Shown: one piece after another, positions 6,487 through 13,152 of the stretch
How positions within the stretch are numbered: the first letter of the stretch is position 1
Layout: the number at the start of each line of letters is the position of its first letter
From: UBA5420 sp964485345
GTDB lineage: Bacteria; Bacillota; Limnochordia; Darwinibacteriales; Darwinibacteriaceae
Length of the DNA: 14,173 bases
Assembly (NCBI GenBank): GCA_964485345.1
Contig: CAZAJB010000053.1
Location: 1-14,173 of the forward strand
Reading direction: 5' to 3'
The notes under the pieces: model-generated
Databases searched by the model: none
Told to the model about the DNA's origin: nothing
Seen by the model: only the letters and a program-made list of their open reading frames with translations
Translations under genes and position numbers: made by a program

Positions 6487-7080
6487 ATGAGCCACACAAG
6501 ACGTAAGTCTACCATTGCGATGATGCTATTGTTAGGGCTCAGCATCTTTGGCTTAACACCTCAATTGGCACTGGCCAATGCTACTTTCGAGGCCTACATG
6601 TACCAAGAAGGTTCGGACAACGAAGGGACCATTAGGCAAGAAGCCCAAGATAGCTTGGCATACCTAGTTCAACTAGGAAGCAACAACACCGGTTACATCT
6701 ACCAAGTTGGAGAAAGCAATATGAGTTGGCAACTCCAGACCGGTCAATCTAACGTAGCCCAAGCAGAAATCTTTGGAAACAATAACAGGACCACACAACT
6801 CCAGATGGGAGACGCCAATGACCTTGCCATCTGGCAAAGTGGAAATAACAATCGGCTTATCCAAAATCAAATCGGCTTTGAAAACCAAGCTTCGGCTTGG
6901 GTCATGGGAAGCAGAAATGCCGTCTTGCAGAGTCAAATTGGCTCTGGACATAGCTCGCGCATTAACATTACGGGCGACAGCAACATCGTTAGCCATGTAC
7001 AGGTTGGATTTGGAATCCAGTTAACTGTTGTGCATTTCGGTGACGATGCCGTAATCGGCGCCACTCACTTTGGACTCTAG
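6487..7080 (+). CDS. Curlin-repeat protein, second subunit (possible nucleator or cap)
   Basis: A 197-residue secreted protein. AGGAGG lies 6 bases before the ATG at 6487; the open frame extends upstream through the intercistronic hairpin, but that part has no start signal. The signal peptide ends near PQLALA|N (about residue 30). The mature part is about 13 half-repeats of 11 residues with the curlin x-G-x-x-N pattern. The closing Gln is replaced by Ile or Val in three of them (TGQSNVAQAEI, IGFENQASAWV, IGSGHSSRINI). The C-terminus leaves the pattern and ends THFGL. Degenerate repeats and a non-repeat tail resemble the position of CsgB-like nucleators or fibre caps, but this assignment is inference. 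It sits 27 bases before the next curlin gene. Confidence 0.85.
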   Translation: MSHTRRKSTIAMMLLLGLSIFGLTPQLALANATFEAYMYQEGSDNEGTIRQEAQDSLAYLVQLGSNNTGYIYQVGESNMSWQLQTGQSNVAQAEIFGNNNRTTQLQMGDANDLAIWQSGNNNRLIQNQIGFENQASAWVMGSRNAVLQSQIGSGHSSRINITGDSNIVSHVQVGFGIQLTVVHFGDDAVIGATHFGL

Positions 7081-7107
7081 GCGCAACCCCGCGGGAAGGA
7101 GATTAAA

Positions 7108-7821
7108 ATGAAGAAACTTCCAACTCTATTCATCCTCGCTCTTGCCGTAGCCTTCATCCTAGCTGCTTCGGTGTCTGGATTTGCCGAAGGCATGGGCACC
7201 GTCAATCAAGTCGGGATCAGCAACCATGCCAGTGTTTATCAAGAAGTAATGAGTGAAGTAATCATTATGCAGCTAGGAAACGAAAACGAAGTCTCCGTTG
7301 AACAGGTAGGCGCCGAGCACATAGCCGGCGTAGGCCAAATTGGTGACGAGAACGAGATGGTGATCCAGCAATTGGGCCAAAGGGATCTGGTTTTCTCCCT
7401 GCAATTTGGCATGGGGAACTATGGCAACGTCACCCAGATGCACTCTACCACATTGAGTTCTTTCTATGGCAATGTCTCCAACAATGATACCTTCACCTAC
7501 CAATCGGGTCTCTACAACATCCTGAATCTGATGCAAATCGGTGATGACAACACCGCCTCAGTCTATCAGGTAGATAACAACAACGAGACCTTCATCATAC
7601 AAGAGCAAAACGCCTTGGCCAGCGGCGGAAATGCCGCCTTTGTAGTCCAACTTGGCAATGGAAACTGGGTTGCTAGCCAGCAGCTTGGCGCCAACGAAGT
7701 CAACCGGGTTCTGCAAATGGGTGATGATAACAGCGCCTTGGTCAGCCAAAACGGAATTGACGACAACTCAGTTGTATTACAAACAGGTAATCAGAATTCG
7801 GCAATCATCAACCAAGGTTAG
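7108..7821 (+). CDS. Curlin-repeat protein, third subunit
   Basis: A 237-residue secreted curlin protein. GGAAGGAGA lies 6 bases upstream of the ATG at 7108. The signal peptide starts MKKLPTLFILALAVAF and is cleaved near GFA|EG. About 17 half-repeats follow, mostly 11 residues, such as IGDDNTASVYQ, LGNGNWVASQQ and MGDDNSALVSQ. Two are lengthened: a 22-residue unit beginning MHSTTLSSF and a 16-residue unit EQNALASGGNAAFVVQ, the latter showing the same 5-residue extension seen in the giant subunit. It ends INQG, on the repeat boundary. It lies in the middle of the operon, 20 bases before the small barrel-like protein gene. It is likely a structural fibre component; no nucleator feature stands out. 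Confidence 0.87.
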   Translation: MKKLPTLFILALAVAFILAASVSGFAEGMGTVNQVGISNHASVYQEVMSEVIIMQLGNENEVSVEQVGAEHIAGVGQIGDENEMVIQQLGQRDLVFSLQFGMGNYGNVTQMHSTTLSSFYGNVSNNDTFTYQSGLYNILNLMQIGDDNTASVYQVDNNNETFIIQEQNALASGGNAAFVVQLGNGNWVASQQLGANEVNRVLQMGDDNSALVSQNGIDDNSVVLQTGNQNSAIINQG

Positions 7822-7841
7822 CCGAGCAGAAAGGAGACTCC

Positions 7842-8369
7842 ATGATGAAAAATAGATTCCTTGGTACCTTACTCCTTGTGGCGGCACTTGTTGCAGCAGC
7901 TCTGATCAGCTCCCCCCAGGCCCTAGCCCAAGAGGCGCTTAGTCAGGACAGAATTGACTTATTCCTTGCCTCGCGAACCATGCTGATGGAAGAAAGAATG
8001 CAGCCAAAGATGAAAGTTGGGATGGTTTTGTCCACCCTTGGAGCGTCTAGCGAAATCAGTATGGGTGTGAGGGTAGAAGCAAAGGTTGGTACGCAAGACA
8101 AGCTCCGAGTTATTACAGAAACCACCTATCTAAAAGACGAACAAACCATGGCTGGCTTTCTATCTCTGAAATTTCTGCCCTTGGGCCCAGACCCTATAGC
8201 CGTGTACATAGGTGCAGGAGCAGGATACGTCAATGGCTTTCGGTACCAAGCTTTTGCAGGAGTAGATATCACCCCGAATATGTTCGCTGAAATGCGGTAT
8301 GTGAACCTACCAGGCGGACTGGGAGACAGTGGTTTATACTTAGCAACCGGCTTTCACTTTACTTTCTAA
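7842..8369 (+). CDS. Small outer-membrane beta-barrel-like protein of the curli operon
   Basis: I do not recognise a named family. The 175-residue product has a signal peptide (MMKNRFLG, hydrophobic core, QALA|Q, cleaved near residue 29). A helical-looking linker comes next, and from about residue 57 alternating polar/hydrophobic strands with Gly- and aromatic-rich turns follow (AVYIGAGAGYV, FRYQAFAGVDIT, MFAEMRYVNL). It ends LYLATGFHFTF; a terminal Phe with aromatic residues at alternate positions is the beta-signal of proteins inserted by the BAM machinery. AAGGAG lies 5 bases before the ATG at 7842; the ATG at 7845 is also possible. It lies between the curlin and csgF/csgG-like genes, 12 bases before the former. 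It may be an accessory assembly or anchoring protein. It shows no resemblance to CsgE. Confidence 0.7.
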   Translation: MMKNRFLGTLLLVAALVAAALISSPQALAQEALSQDRIDLFLASRTMLMEERMQPKMKVGMVLSTLGASSEISMGVRVEAKVGTQDKLRVITETTYLKDEQTMAGFLSLKFLPLGPDPIAVYIGAGAGYVNGFRYQAFAGVDITPNMFAEMRYVNLPGGLGDSGLYLATGFHFTF

Positions 8370-8381
8370 GGAGGGAACATA

Positions 8382-8807
8382 ATGAAGAAAATTGTGCTAT
8401 TCAGTCTCGTTGCCATCTTGGTCTTGAGCATGAGCGGATGGGCACGAGCCAGTTACACCATGAGCTGGGGGTTTGAACTTCTAAACAACCCGAATGCCCG
8501 ACAAGTGGCTCTAAACATCGCCAATACCCAACAAGAACTACTACGCACAACTGAAGATCCAAGTGGAATTGACAGATTCAAAGAGAGTTTAGATCGGATG
8601 GCCATGAGTAAAGCCATTCGCGACATCGTCTATTATGACCCGACCTCTGAAGCTCCAGGGTATGGATTTGTACCCGTCGAAGATGGCTGGATTTACTATG
8701 AGTGGGACGAAACGAGCTCCTCGATGAAAATCTACCACTTCTCCGACAATGGCTGGACAGAGATCACGATTGACTCCGGCACGCAACCGACACCTCCTAC
8801 TTGGTAG
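8382..8807 (+). CDS. csgF: CsgF-like curli assembly protein (divergent)
   Basis: A 141-residue secreted protein with signal peptide cleaved near ARA|S (residue 23). E. coli CsgF binds the outer mouth of the CsgG pore through its mature N-terminus and couples secretion to nucleation. The mature start here, SYTMSWGFELLNNPNARQ, parallels the CsgF start GTMTFQF followed by NPNFGG, keeping the T-M-x-aromatic-x-F and N-P-N pattern. A helix with repeated Gln (IANTQQELL) and a second helix (IDRFKESLDRMAMSKAIRDIV) match in order, followed by a strand region (GWIYYEWDE, MKIYHFSDNGWTEITI) as in the CsgF C-terminal domain. A Pro/Thr tail ends it. GGAGG lies 8 bases before the ATG. It precedes csgG by 38 bases, and CsgF and CsgG are partners. 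Similarity is judged by eye from memory of the E. coli protein. Confidence 0.72.
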   Translation: MKKIVLFSLVAILVLSMSGWARASYTMSWGFELLNNPNARQVALNIANTQQELLRTTEDPSGIDRFKESLDRMAMSKAIRDIVYYDPTSEAPGYGFVPVEDGWIYYEWDETSSSMKIYHFSDNGWTEITIDSGTQPTPPTW

Positions 8808-8845
8808 GTGAGGTCAAACTTACACATATCTAAAGGAGGGATCCT

Positions 8846-9640
8846 ATGGAAATTCTCATGATTGGACTCTTGGCTCTTGGACTCTTGATCGGGGGAGCGT
8901 CGGGAGGCACTACTCCCCCGCCTTCCCCAGCGGAAATCGTTCAAGACATGGATGCTGTTCTGGCATCCCCAGAGACTGTGCTTCTATCGGTAACGAACAT
9001 TACAACGGCGAGTCAACTACTAGCTGCACTACCTGAACCCGCGGAGCGGATACCCATTGCCATCTATGCTATAACCGATAGTACCGGGCAGTTTAAGGCA
9101 GACGGCGGCGCTTCCTCGACGGTGGTTACGCAAGGTTCCACCGAAATGTTGATGACGGCCCTACAAAGGTCGCGACAGTTTGCCATCCTTGATCGAGTTC
9201 GCTTTGGCGACTTGATGAACGAGCAGAACCTTGTCTCAACCGCTCGCTTGGCCCCTGGACAGGGACCAGCACTCGGAGCACTAACAGGCGCCAATCACAT
9301 GATTTCTGGTTCAATCACCGAGTATCAGGTAAGCAAAGAGACAGGCGGCATTGGGCTTGTCATTGCTGGCAGAGGCGGCTCTACAGAATATGCCAAAGCC
9401 TCTGTAGCCCTGGATTTGCGAGTAACAGACTTAACAACAGGTGAAGTGATCTGGGCCGAGAGCCTCCAAGGAGAGATTATTGGCAAAAAAGTAGGCCTCC
9501 AAGTTTTCTCCTTCTTAGGCCAAAACATTGTGGAGTTCGAAACGGGTCAGGGCAAGCAGCAAGTGATCAACTTAGTTGTTCGGACCCTGCTTGAAGAGGC
9601 CGTGTTTAAACTGGTTCAGTCACAAGTACTTACAAATTAG
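8846..9640 (+). CDS. csgG: CsgG-family curli secretion channel
   Basis: A 264-residue protein. CsgG forms a nonameric outer-membrane pore through which curlin subunits leave the periplasm. Matches by eye to E. coli CsgG include TGQFK (residues 80-84), STEMLMTALQRSRQF (98-112), LDRVRFGDLMNEQNLV (115-130), TGANHMISGSITEY (147-160), GGIG, and LRVTDLTTGEVIWAESLQGE (191-210), which corresponds to a membrane hairpin. The segment after TGQFK reads ADGGASS and lacks the Tyr/Asn/Phe residues of the E. coli constriction. The N-terminal hydrophobic stretch carries no Cys, so it cannot be a lipoprotein, and no Lys or Arg, which is odd for a signal peptide. The C-terminus is shorter than in E. coli. AAAGGAGGG lies 5 bases before the ATG. 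It is the last gene of the operon. Confidence 0.92.
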   Translation: MEILMIGLLALGLLIGGASGGTTPPPSPAEIVQDMDAVLASPETVLLSVTNITTASQLLAALPEPAERIPIAIYAITDSTGQFKADGGASSTVVTQGSTEMLMTALQRSRQFAILDRVRFGDLMNEQNLVSTARLAPGQGPALGALTGANHMISGSITEYQVSKETGGIGLVIAGRGGSTEYAKASVALDLRVTDLTTGEVIWAESLQGEIIGKKVGLQVFSFLGQNIVEFETGQGKQQVINLVVRTLLEEAVFKLVQSQVLTN

Positions 9641-9648
9641 CCATCCCC

Positions 9649-9671
9649 TGTGGCTCATCTGAGCCACATTT
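9649..9671 (+). terminator. Terminator-like hairpin after csgG
   Basis: TGTGGCTC (9649-9656) pairs perfectly with GAGCCACA (9661-9668) around an ATCT loop, 9 bases after the csgG stop, followed by only three T residues. It is probably a weak terminator or a transcript-end stabiliser separating the two riboswitch-controlled units. Confidence 0.6.
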
Positions 9672-9691
9672 GCAACTCAGTGTGGTAGGGA

Positions 9692-9720
9692 TTGCCAACC
9701 TACGCGAGCCGTGTTAGAGT
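9692..9720 (+). promoter_or_regulatory. Putative sigma-A type promoter for the small curlin gene
   Basis: TTGCCA (9692-9697, five of six to consensus) and TAGAGT (9715-9720, four of six) are separated by 17 bp, giving a predicted start near 9727. It lies downstream of the hairpin at 9649-9671 and upstream of the c-di-GMP-I aptamer, where an independent transcription start would be needed. Confidence 0.5.
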
Positions 9721-9734
9721 AAATTAGGAACAAA

Positions 9735-9767
9735 CTTCGTTACATGGCACAAGCCATGCTGACGAAG
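9735..9767 (+). other. Leader hairpin upstream of the c-di-GMP-I aptamer
   Basis: CTTCGT (9735-9740) and CATGGC (9743-9748) pair with GCCATG (9753-9758) and ACGAAG (9762-9767), with a small internal loop and an ACAA tetraloop. It is followed by GGGG, not T residues, so it is not a terminator. It may protect the 5' end of the transcript. Confidence 0.55.
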
Positions 9768-9790
9768 GGGAGATGAGTCGAACGTAACCG

Positions 9791-9881
9791 TTCTTCTTGT
9801 TGACAAAGGTAAACCCATTGTGAGGTGGGGACACAAAGCCACGGATCTAGTTAACTAGATAGCCGGGTTACCCGAGGAGGA
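9791..9881 (+). promoter_or_regulatory. Cyclic di-GMP-I riboswitch (GEMM-I) controlling the small curlin gene
   Basis: The sequence carries the conserved GEMM-I blocks in order: AAAGGTAAACC (9805-9815), GGGGACACAAAGCCACGG (9827-9844) and TAGCCGGGTTACC (9860-9872). P2 is closed by CCCA/TGGG (9814-9817 with 9826-9829). P3 holds ATCTAG-TTAA-CTAGAT (9845-9860). P1 can be drawn as nine pairs, TTCTTCTTG (9791-9799) with CGAGGAGGA (9873-9881), three of them G-U; it contains the whole ribosome-binding site GAGGAGG of the next gene. A competing helix, GTAACC (9784-9789) with GGTTAC (9866-9871), would break the aptamer and expose that site. Binding should therefore hide the site: a translational OFF switch (inferred). 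The base matching G20 of the Vibrio Vc2 element appears to be G (9808), which favours c-di-GMP over cGAMP. Confidence 0.93.
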
Positions 9882-9887
9882 AGAGTA

Positions 9888-10382
9888 TTGAAGCAAAGAA
9901 TCATGTTTTTTGTATTGGCATTACTCATAGCAGGCATGTTTGCCAGCACAGGCGCCTTGGCCCAAGACCCTGAACTTATGCTACCAATCGAATTGGGAGA
10001 TTGGTTTCGTGACTTTTTCCGGTCTTCTGAAGATGCAGTAGAACCCTTTGAAAATCTGGCGTATGTCTACCAAGATGGAAATGACAATAGTTCCGAACAA
10101 GTCCAGGAAGGCGAGGACAATCGGGCCTATCTATACCAAAACGGAGATCGCAACGTTGCAAGGCAGTGGCAAAGTGGTGTGGGAAACTGGGCAGGTGTCT
10201 ACCAGTTGGGCAACGGCAATGTAGCCGCAACCCACCAGGCAGGCACGGGCAACTGGGCAGGAATATACCAAGCTGGAGATGCCAATACAGCCAAGATCCA
10301 ACAAAGCGGGAACAACTTTTCCGCAGGAATCACCCAGATCGGCAATGGCAACTCTGCGGTGATTACGCAAGCGAAGCGGTAG
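9888..10382 (+). CDS. Compact curlin-repeat subunit (CsgA/CsgB-like)
   Basis: A 164-residue secreted curlin protein. Its start is TTG at 9888, chosen because GGAGG (9876-9880) lies 7 bases upstream; the ATG at 9903 has no ribosome-binding site. The signal peptide is cleaved near ALA|Q (residue 25). A non-repeat acidic segment follows (about 26-56, including LGDWFRDFF), perhaps analogous to the N-terminal targeting segment that CsgG recognises on CsgA. Ten half-repeats of 11 residues run from about residue 57 to the end (for example EGEDNRAYLYQ, AGTGNWAGIYQ, IGNGNSAVITQ), equal to the five full repeats of E. coli CsgA or CsgB, with a basic tail AKR. It stands alone behind the c-di-GMP-I riboswitch and before a terminator. 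Whether it is the major subunit or a nucleator cannot be decided from sequence. Confidence 0.9.
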   Translation: MKQRIMFFVLALLIAGMFASTGALAQDPELMLPIELGDWFRDFFRSSEDAVEPFENLAYVYQDGNDNSSEQVQEGEDNRAYLYQNGDRNVARQWQSGVGNWAGVYQLGNGNVAATHQAGTGNWAGIYQAGDANTAKIQQSGNNFSAGITQIGNGNSAVITQAKR

Positions 10383-10434
10383 CATGGAAGCAATCCTTAC
10401 CAAGAAGTTCGTGATAGATGAACCTCCACTGAGG

Positions 10435-10472
10435 AAGGGTCAAGGCTGAAATTGGTCTTGATCCTTTTCTTT
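10435..10472 (+). terminator. Rho-independent terminator after the small curlin gene
   Basis: A ten-pair stem (10435-10444 with 10457-10466, one G-U) with a 12-base loop runs into TTCTTT. It closes the curli locus before the sugar-transport operon. Confidence 0.75.
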
Positions 10473-10480
10473 GATCCCCC

Positions 10481-10509
10481 TTGCCCCTCAGGTTGTTTTG
10501 GCGTATTGT
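10481..10509 (+). promoter_or_regulatory. Weak candidate promoter for the sugar-permease operon
   Basis: TTGCCC (10481-10486) and TATTGT (10504-10509) are 17 bp apart, each four of six to consensus, and would start transcription about 18 bases before the first permease codon. The position is sensible but the match is modest. Confidence 0.3.
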
Positions 10510-10533
10510 TAAGGAAGGAAGGAGGAGGCTAGC

Positions 10534-11418
10534 ATGCATTTTAGGTGGAAACGACTCGGTAACGAACAGACCAAGACGGCCCTTTTGGCTCTCTTGCCCT
10601 CGTTCATTATCTTTGCAGCCTTTACCGTTTACCCCATCGTGTATTCCCTGTATCTAAGCTTTTTCAACGCATCCTTGCTCTCTTCCAATCGCACCTATGT
10701 AGGGCTTGCCAACTACAGCAACCTCCTGCAGAATCCCACATTCCAAAAGGCGGTGGAGAATACCCTCCAGTACACCATCGGAGTTGTGCCCATTGGAATT
10801 GCCTTATCCTTAGGTACTGCAGTCTTACTCAATAATCAACTGCGCTTTCGCAGCTTCTTTCGAGCATCCTTCTTCGCCCCGGTGGTTACCTCTATGGTCG
10901 CTGTATCGATTGTCTGGACTTGGATGTTGGAGCCCAATTACGGGCTGATCAATAATCTCCTAGGGCTTCTTGGGATCGCGGGACCTGGTTGGCTTACCGA
11001 TCCCGCCTGGTCCATGCCATCTGTGATCTTGCTGAGTATCTGGAAAAACCTCGGGTTCAATATGGTGATCTTCTTGGCGGGGCTGCAAAATATCCCCGCC
11101 GATATCTATGAGAGTGCCAGTCTAGACGGTGTAACGCCCTTCCAGAAGCTCCGCTATATTACCATCCCCATGATGAGGGGACCCATCGGCTTTGCCTTCA
11201 TCGTGAGCATGATCAAGAGTATGCAGGTCTTTGGTCAGATCTATGTCATGACGGGCGGCGGTCCTGCGAACTCCACCATGGTAGTCGTCTACTACCTCTA
11301 CCAGCAGGCCTTCGAGTTCTATCGTAGTGGCTATGCGTCGGCCGTAGCCTGGGTGCTCTTCGCGGCCATCTTGGTTTTAACTTTAATCCAAAACCGCCTC
11401 ATTAAGACTGAGGTGTAA
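10534..11418 (+). CDS. ABC sugar transporter permease, MalF/UgpA type
   Basis: A 294-residue integral inner-membrane protein with about six hydrophobic segments, starting at ALLALLPSFIIFAAFTVYPI. The EAA loop that contacts the ATPase is at 192-213 (YESASLDGVTPFQKLRY, then IPMM). MTGGGPANSTMVVVYYLYQQAF near the C-terminus is typical of MalF/UgpA subunits. The ATG at 10534 follows GGAGGAGG by 5 bases. It pairs with the next gene, whose product is the MalG-type partner. No binding protein or ATPase gene accompanies them here; ATPases of this family are often shared and encoded elsewhere. It is similar in type to the permease at 1-686, but the two differ in sequence and are not recent copies. Confidence 0.94.
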   Translation: MHFRWKRLGNEQTKTALLALLPSFIIFAAFTVYPIVYSLYLSFFNASLLSSNRTYVGLANYSNLLQNPTFQKAVENTLQYTIGVVPIGIALSLGTAVLLNNQLRFRSFFRASFFAPVVTSMVAVSIVWTWMLEPNYGLINNLLGLLGIAGPGWLTDPAWSMPSVILLSIWKNLGFNMVIFLAGLQNIPADIYESASLDGVTPFQKLRYITIPMMRGPIGFAFIVSMIKSMQVFGQIYVMTGGGPANSTMVVVYYLYQQAFEFYRSGYASAVAWVLFAAILVLTLIQNRLIKTEV

Positions 11419-11433
11419 GAAAGGAGGGGCTCC

Positions 11434-12249
11434 ATGCGAATCAAGAAATTTGTCGTCTACTTGGTCCTGTTTGCCATGGCCATCGTTATGCTCATACCCT
11501 TTGCCTGGATGGTTCTCTCCTCTTTTAAAGAAGCCGATGAGGTCTTTACCTATGAAATGAGCTGGTTGCCTTCGACCCTAACCCTCTCCGGCTACGGGAG
11601 AGCCTTCACAGAGCAACCCTTCTTGCGGTATGGACTCAACAGCGTCTTTGTCTCCACGATCATCACCATCATTCAGCTCATCACCAGTGTTTTAGCGGGC
11701 TATGCCTTCGCGCGCCTGAAGTTTGTCGGCCGGAACTTGGTCTTTATGATCTACCTCGCGGCCATGATGATACCGTCCCAAGCCACCATCATTCCGTCCT
11801 ATATTCTAATCCGCAAGGCAGGGCTCATTGACAGCTACGCCGGGCTCACCCTTCCCTTTTTGGCGGGACCCTTCGGAGCCTTTATGATGCGGCAATTTTT
11901 CTTATCCATGCCAGAATCCCTAGAAGAAGCGGGTATCATCGATGGATGTAGCCGTTTTCAGGTGCTGACCAAGATTATCCTTCCCTTAAGCAAGCCAGCC
12001 CTAGCATCCCTTGGACTCTTTACCTTTATGGGCGCCTGGAACGATTTTATGTGGCCCCTAATCATCATCAATCGAGATTCCATGCGTACACTACAAGTCG
12101 GACTCTCCCTGATGCGCTCTGACATCTATCCAGACTGGCCCATGATGATGGCAGCCTCGGTGCTGGCCACCTTACCCATCATGATTGCCTTCTTGTCAGC
12201 ACAAAAACAGTTTGTGGAGAGTCTAACCTTTACCGGAGTCAAGTATTAA
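11434..12249 (+). CDS. ABC sugar transporter permease, MalG/UgpE type
   Basis: The 271-residue second half of the permease heterodimer. The N-terminal segment VYLVLFAMAIVMLIPFAWMV leads into a periplasmic loop, and further hydrophobic segments include LVFMIYLAAMMIPSQATIIP. The EAA loop is at about 163-185 (LEEAGIIDGCSRFQVLTKI, then ILPLSKP), and FTFMGAWNDFMWPLIII is characteristic of the MalG/UgpE branch. AAAGGAGGGG lies just before the ATG, 15 bases after the stop of the partner gene, so the two are translated from one message. Substrate unknown; the sugar-isomerase-like gene behind it suggests a carbohydrate. Confidence 0.95.
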   Translation: MRIKKFVVYLVLFAMAIVMLIPFAWMVLSSFKEADEVFTYEMSWLPSTLTLSGYGRAFTEQPFLRYGLNSVFVSTIITIIQLITSVLAGYAFARLKFVGRNLVFMIYLAAMMIPSQATIIPSYILIRKAGLIDSYAGLTLPFLAGPFGAFMMRQFFLSMPESLEEAGIIDGCSRFQVLTKIILPLSKPALASLGLFTFMGAWNDFMWPLIIINRDSMRTLQVGLSLMRSDIYPDWPMMMAASVLATLPIMIAFLSAQKQFVESLTFTGVKY

Positions 12250-12262
12250 AGGAGGTGCACGG

Positions 12263-13126
12263 ATGTTATTTGGCGTCACTACCATGACATTCTTCCACAG
12301 GCCTATTCTGGAAGCTTTGGAGTTGATCAAGAGCTCTGGTTTCGATTGCGCCGAAATCTGGGCAGATCATGCTTGGGATGAAGCGAAAGGAGCTAGTACT
12401 GCAGATCTACGCGAGGCGCTGACGAGCCTCGATTTGCAGTCCACTATCCACTGCCCGATCATGGATATTAGCATCACGAGCCCGAACAAGGGAATTCGAG
12501 AGGAGTCCCTGCGCCAAACCTTCCAGGCCATTGATTTAGCTCGAGATCTTGGATCAAGACTGATCGTAATTCATCCGGGAAGTAGATTCTCGGTGTTGGA
12601 AAACCCTGAGTCTCATTGGGCTCTGCAGATCGATTCGATGCGCAGAGTCTTGGATTACGCCAAAGAACAGGCTGTCTTGGCCACGGTTGAAAATATGGAT
12701 AGCGACAAGGACGTTGTTTCAGTCAAGTATTGGGACGATCTGAATCGACTTTTTGGGGACCTTGACAGCAACGAAAAGTGGGTTACCCTCGATGTGACCC
12801 ATATCAGAGACACTGAGCAAGTGCTAGATTTCATAGACAAAGGCGCCTTACACATTGCCCACCTCCATCTCTCTGATGGCAGCGCGGAGAAAATGCACCT
12901 GCAGATCGGTAAAGGCGATCTAGACCTGAGGCGCATAGTCTCATCCCTGAGGGAGAGTGGCTATGGCGGCGTTTGGTCTTTAGAGTGCTTTATTGCTGAG
13001 AACAACCAGGAGAAAATGGGGGAAGAACTCTTGCGCGCCCGTGCCCTTTTTGAAGAGGATTCCGCAAAAAACAGGCTCGAGTCTGCAAAGGATGGCAGGG
13101 AAGCTCGTGGTAACATAGAAGGATAG
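12263..13126 (+). CDS. Sugar phosphate isomerase/epimerase-like TIM-barrel protein
   Basis: A 287-residue cytoplasmic protein of the xylose-isomerase-like TIM-barrel superfamily (AP-endonuclease family 2), whose members isomerise or epimerise sugars, inositols or hydroxypyruvate using a divalent metal. Candidate ligands are Glu143 in VENMD, Asp177 and His180 in LDVTH, His202 in HLHLSDG and Glu241 in SLECF; IHPG (103-106) is also typical. The region after about residue 250 is charged and beyond the barrel. The ATG at 12263 has AAAGGAGGTG upstream, and the gene lies 13 bases after the MalG-type permease, so it probably processes the imported sugar. An endonuclease role is unlikely given the operon. 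Exact substrate unknown. Confidence 0.88.
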   Translation: MLFGVTTMTFFHRPILEALELIKSSGFDCAEIWADHAWDEAKGASTADLREALTSLDLQSTIHCPIMDISITSPNKGIREESLRQTFQAIDLARDLGSRLIVIHPGSRFSVLENPESHWALQIDSMRRVLDYAKEQAVLATVENMDSDKDVVSVKYWDDLNRLFGDLDSNEKWVTLDVTHIRDTEQVLDFIDKGALHIAHLHLSDGSAEKMHLQIGKGDLDLRRIVSSLRESGYGGVWSLECFIAENNQEKMGEELLRARALFEEDSAKNRLESAKDGREARGNIEG

Positions 13127-13152
13127 AAGGAGTCTAATTGGAGGTTAAACAG

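Noticed and set aside
10199..10403. Minus-strand open frames opposite the small curlin gene
   Set aside because: They are shadows of the repeat codons with no start signal or recognisable domain.
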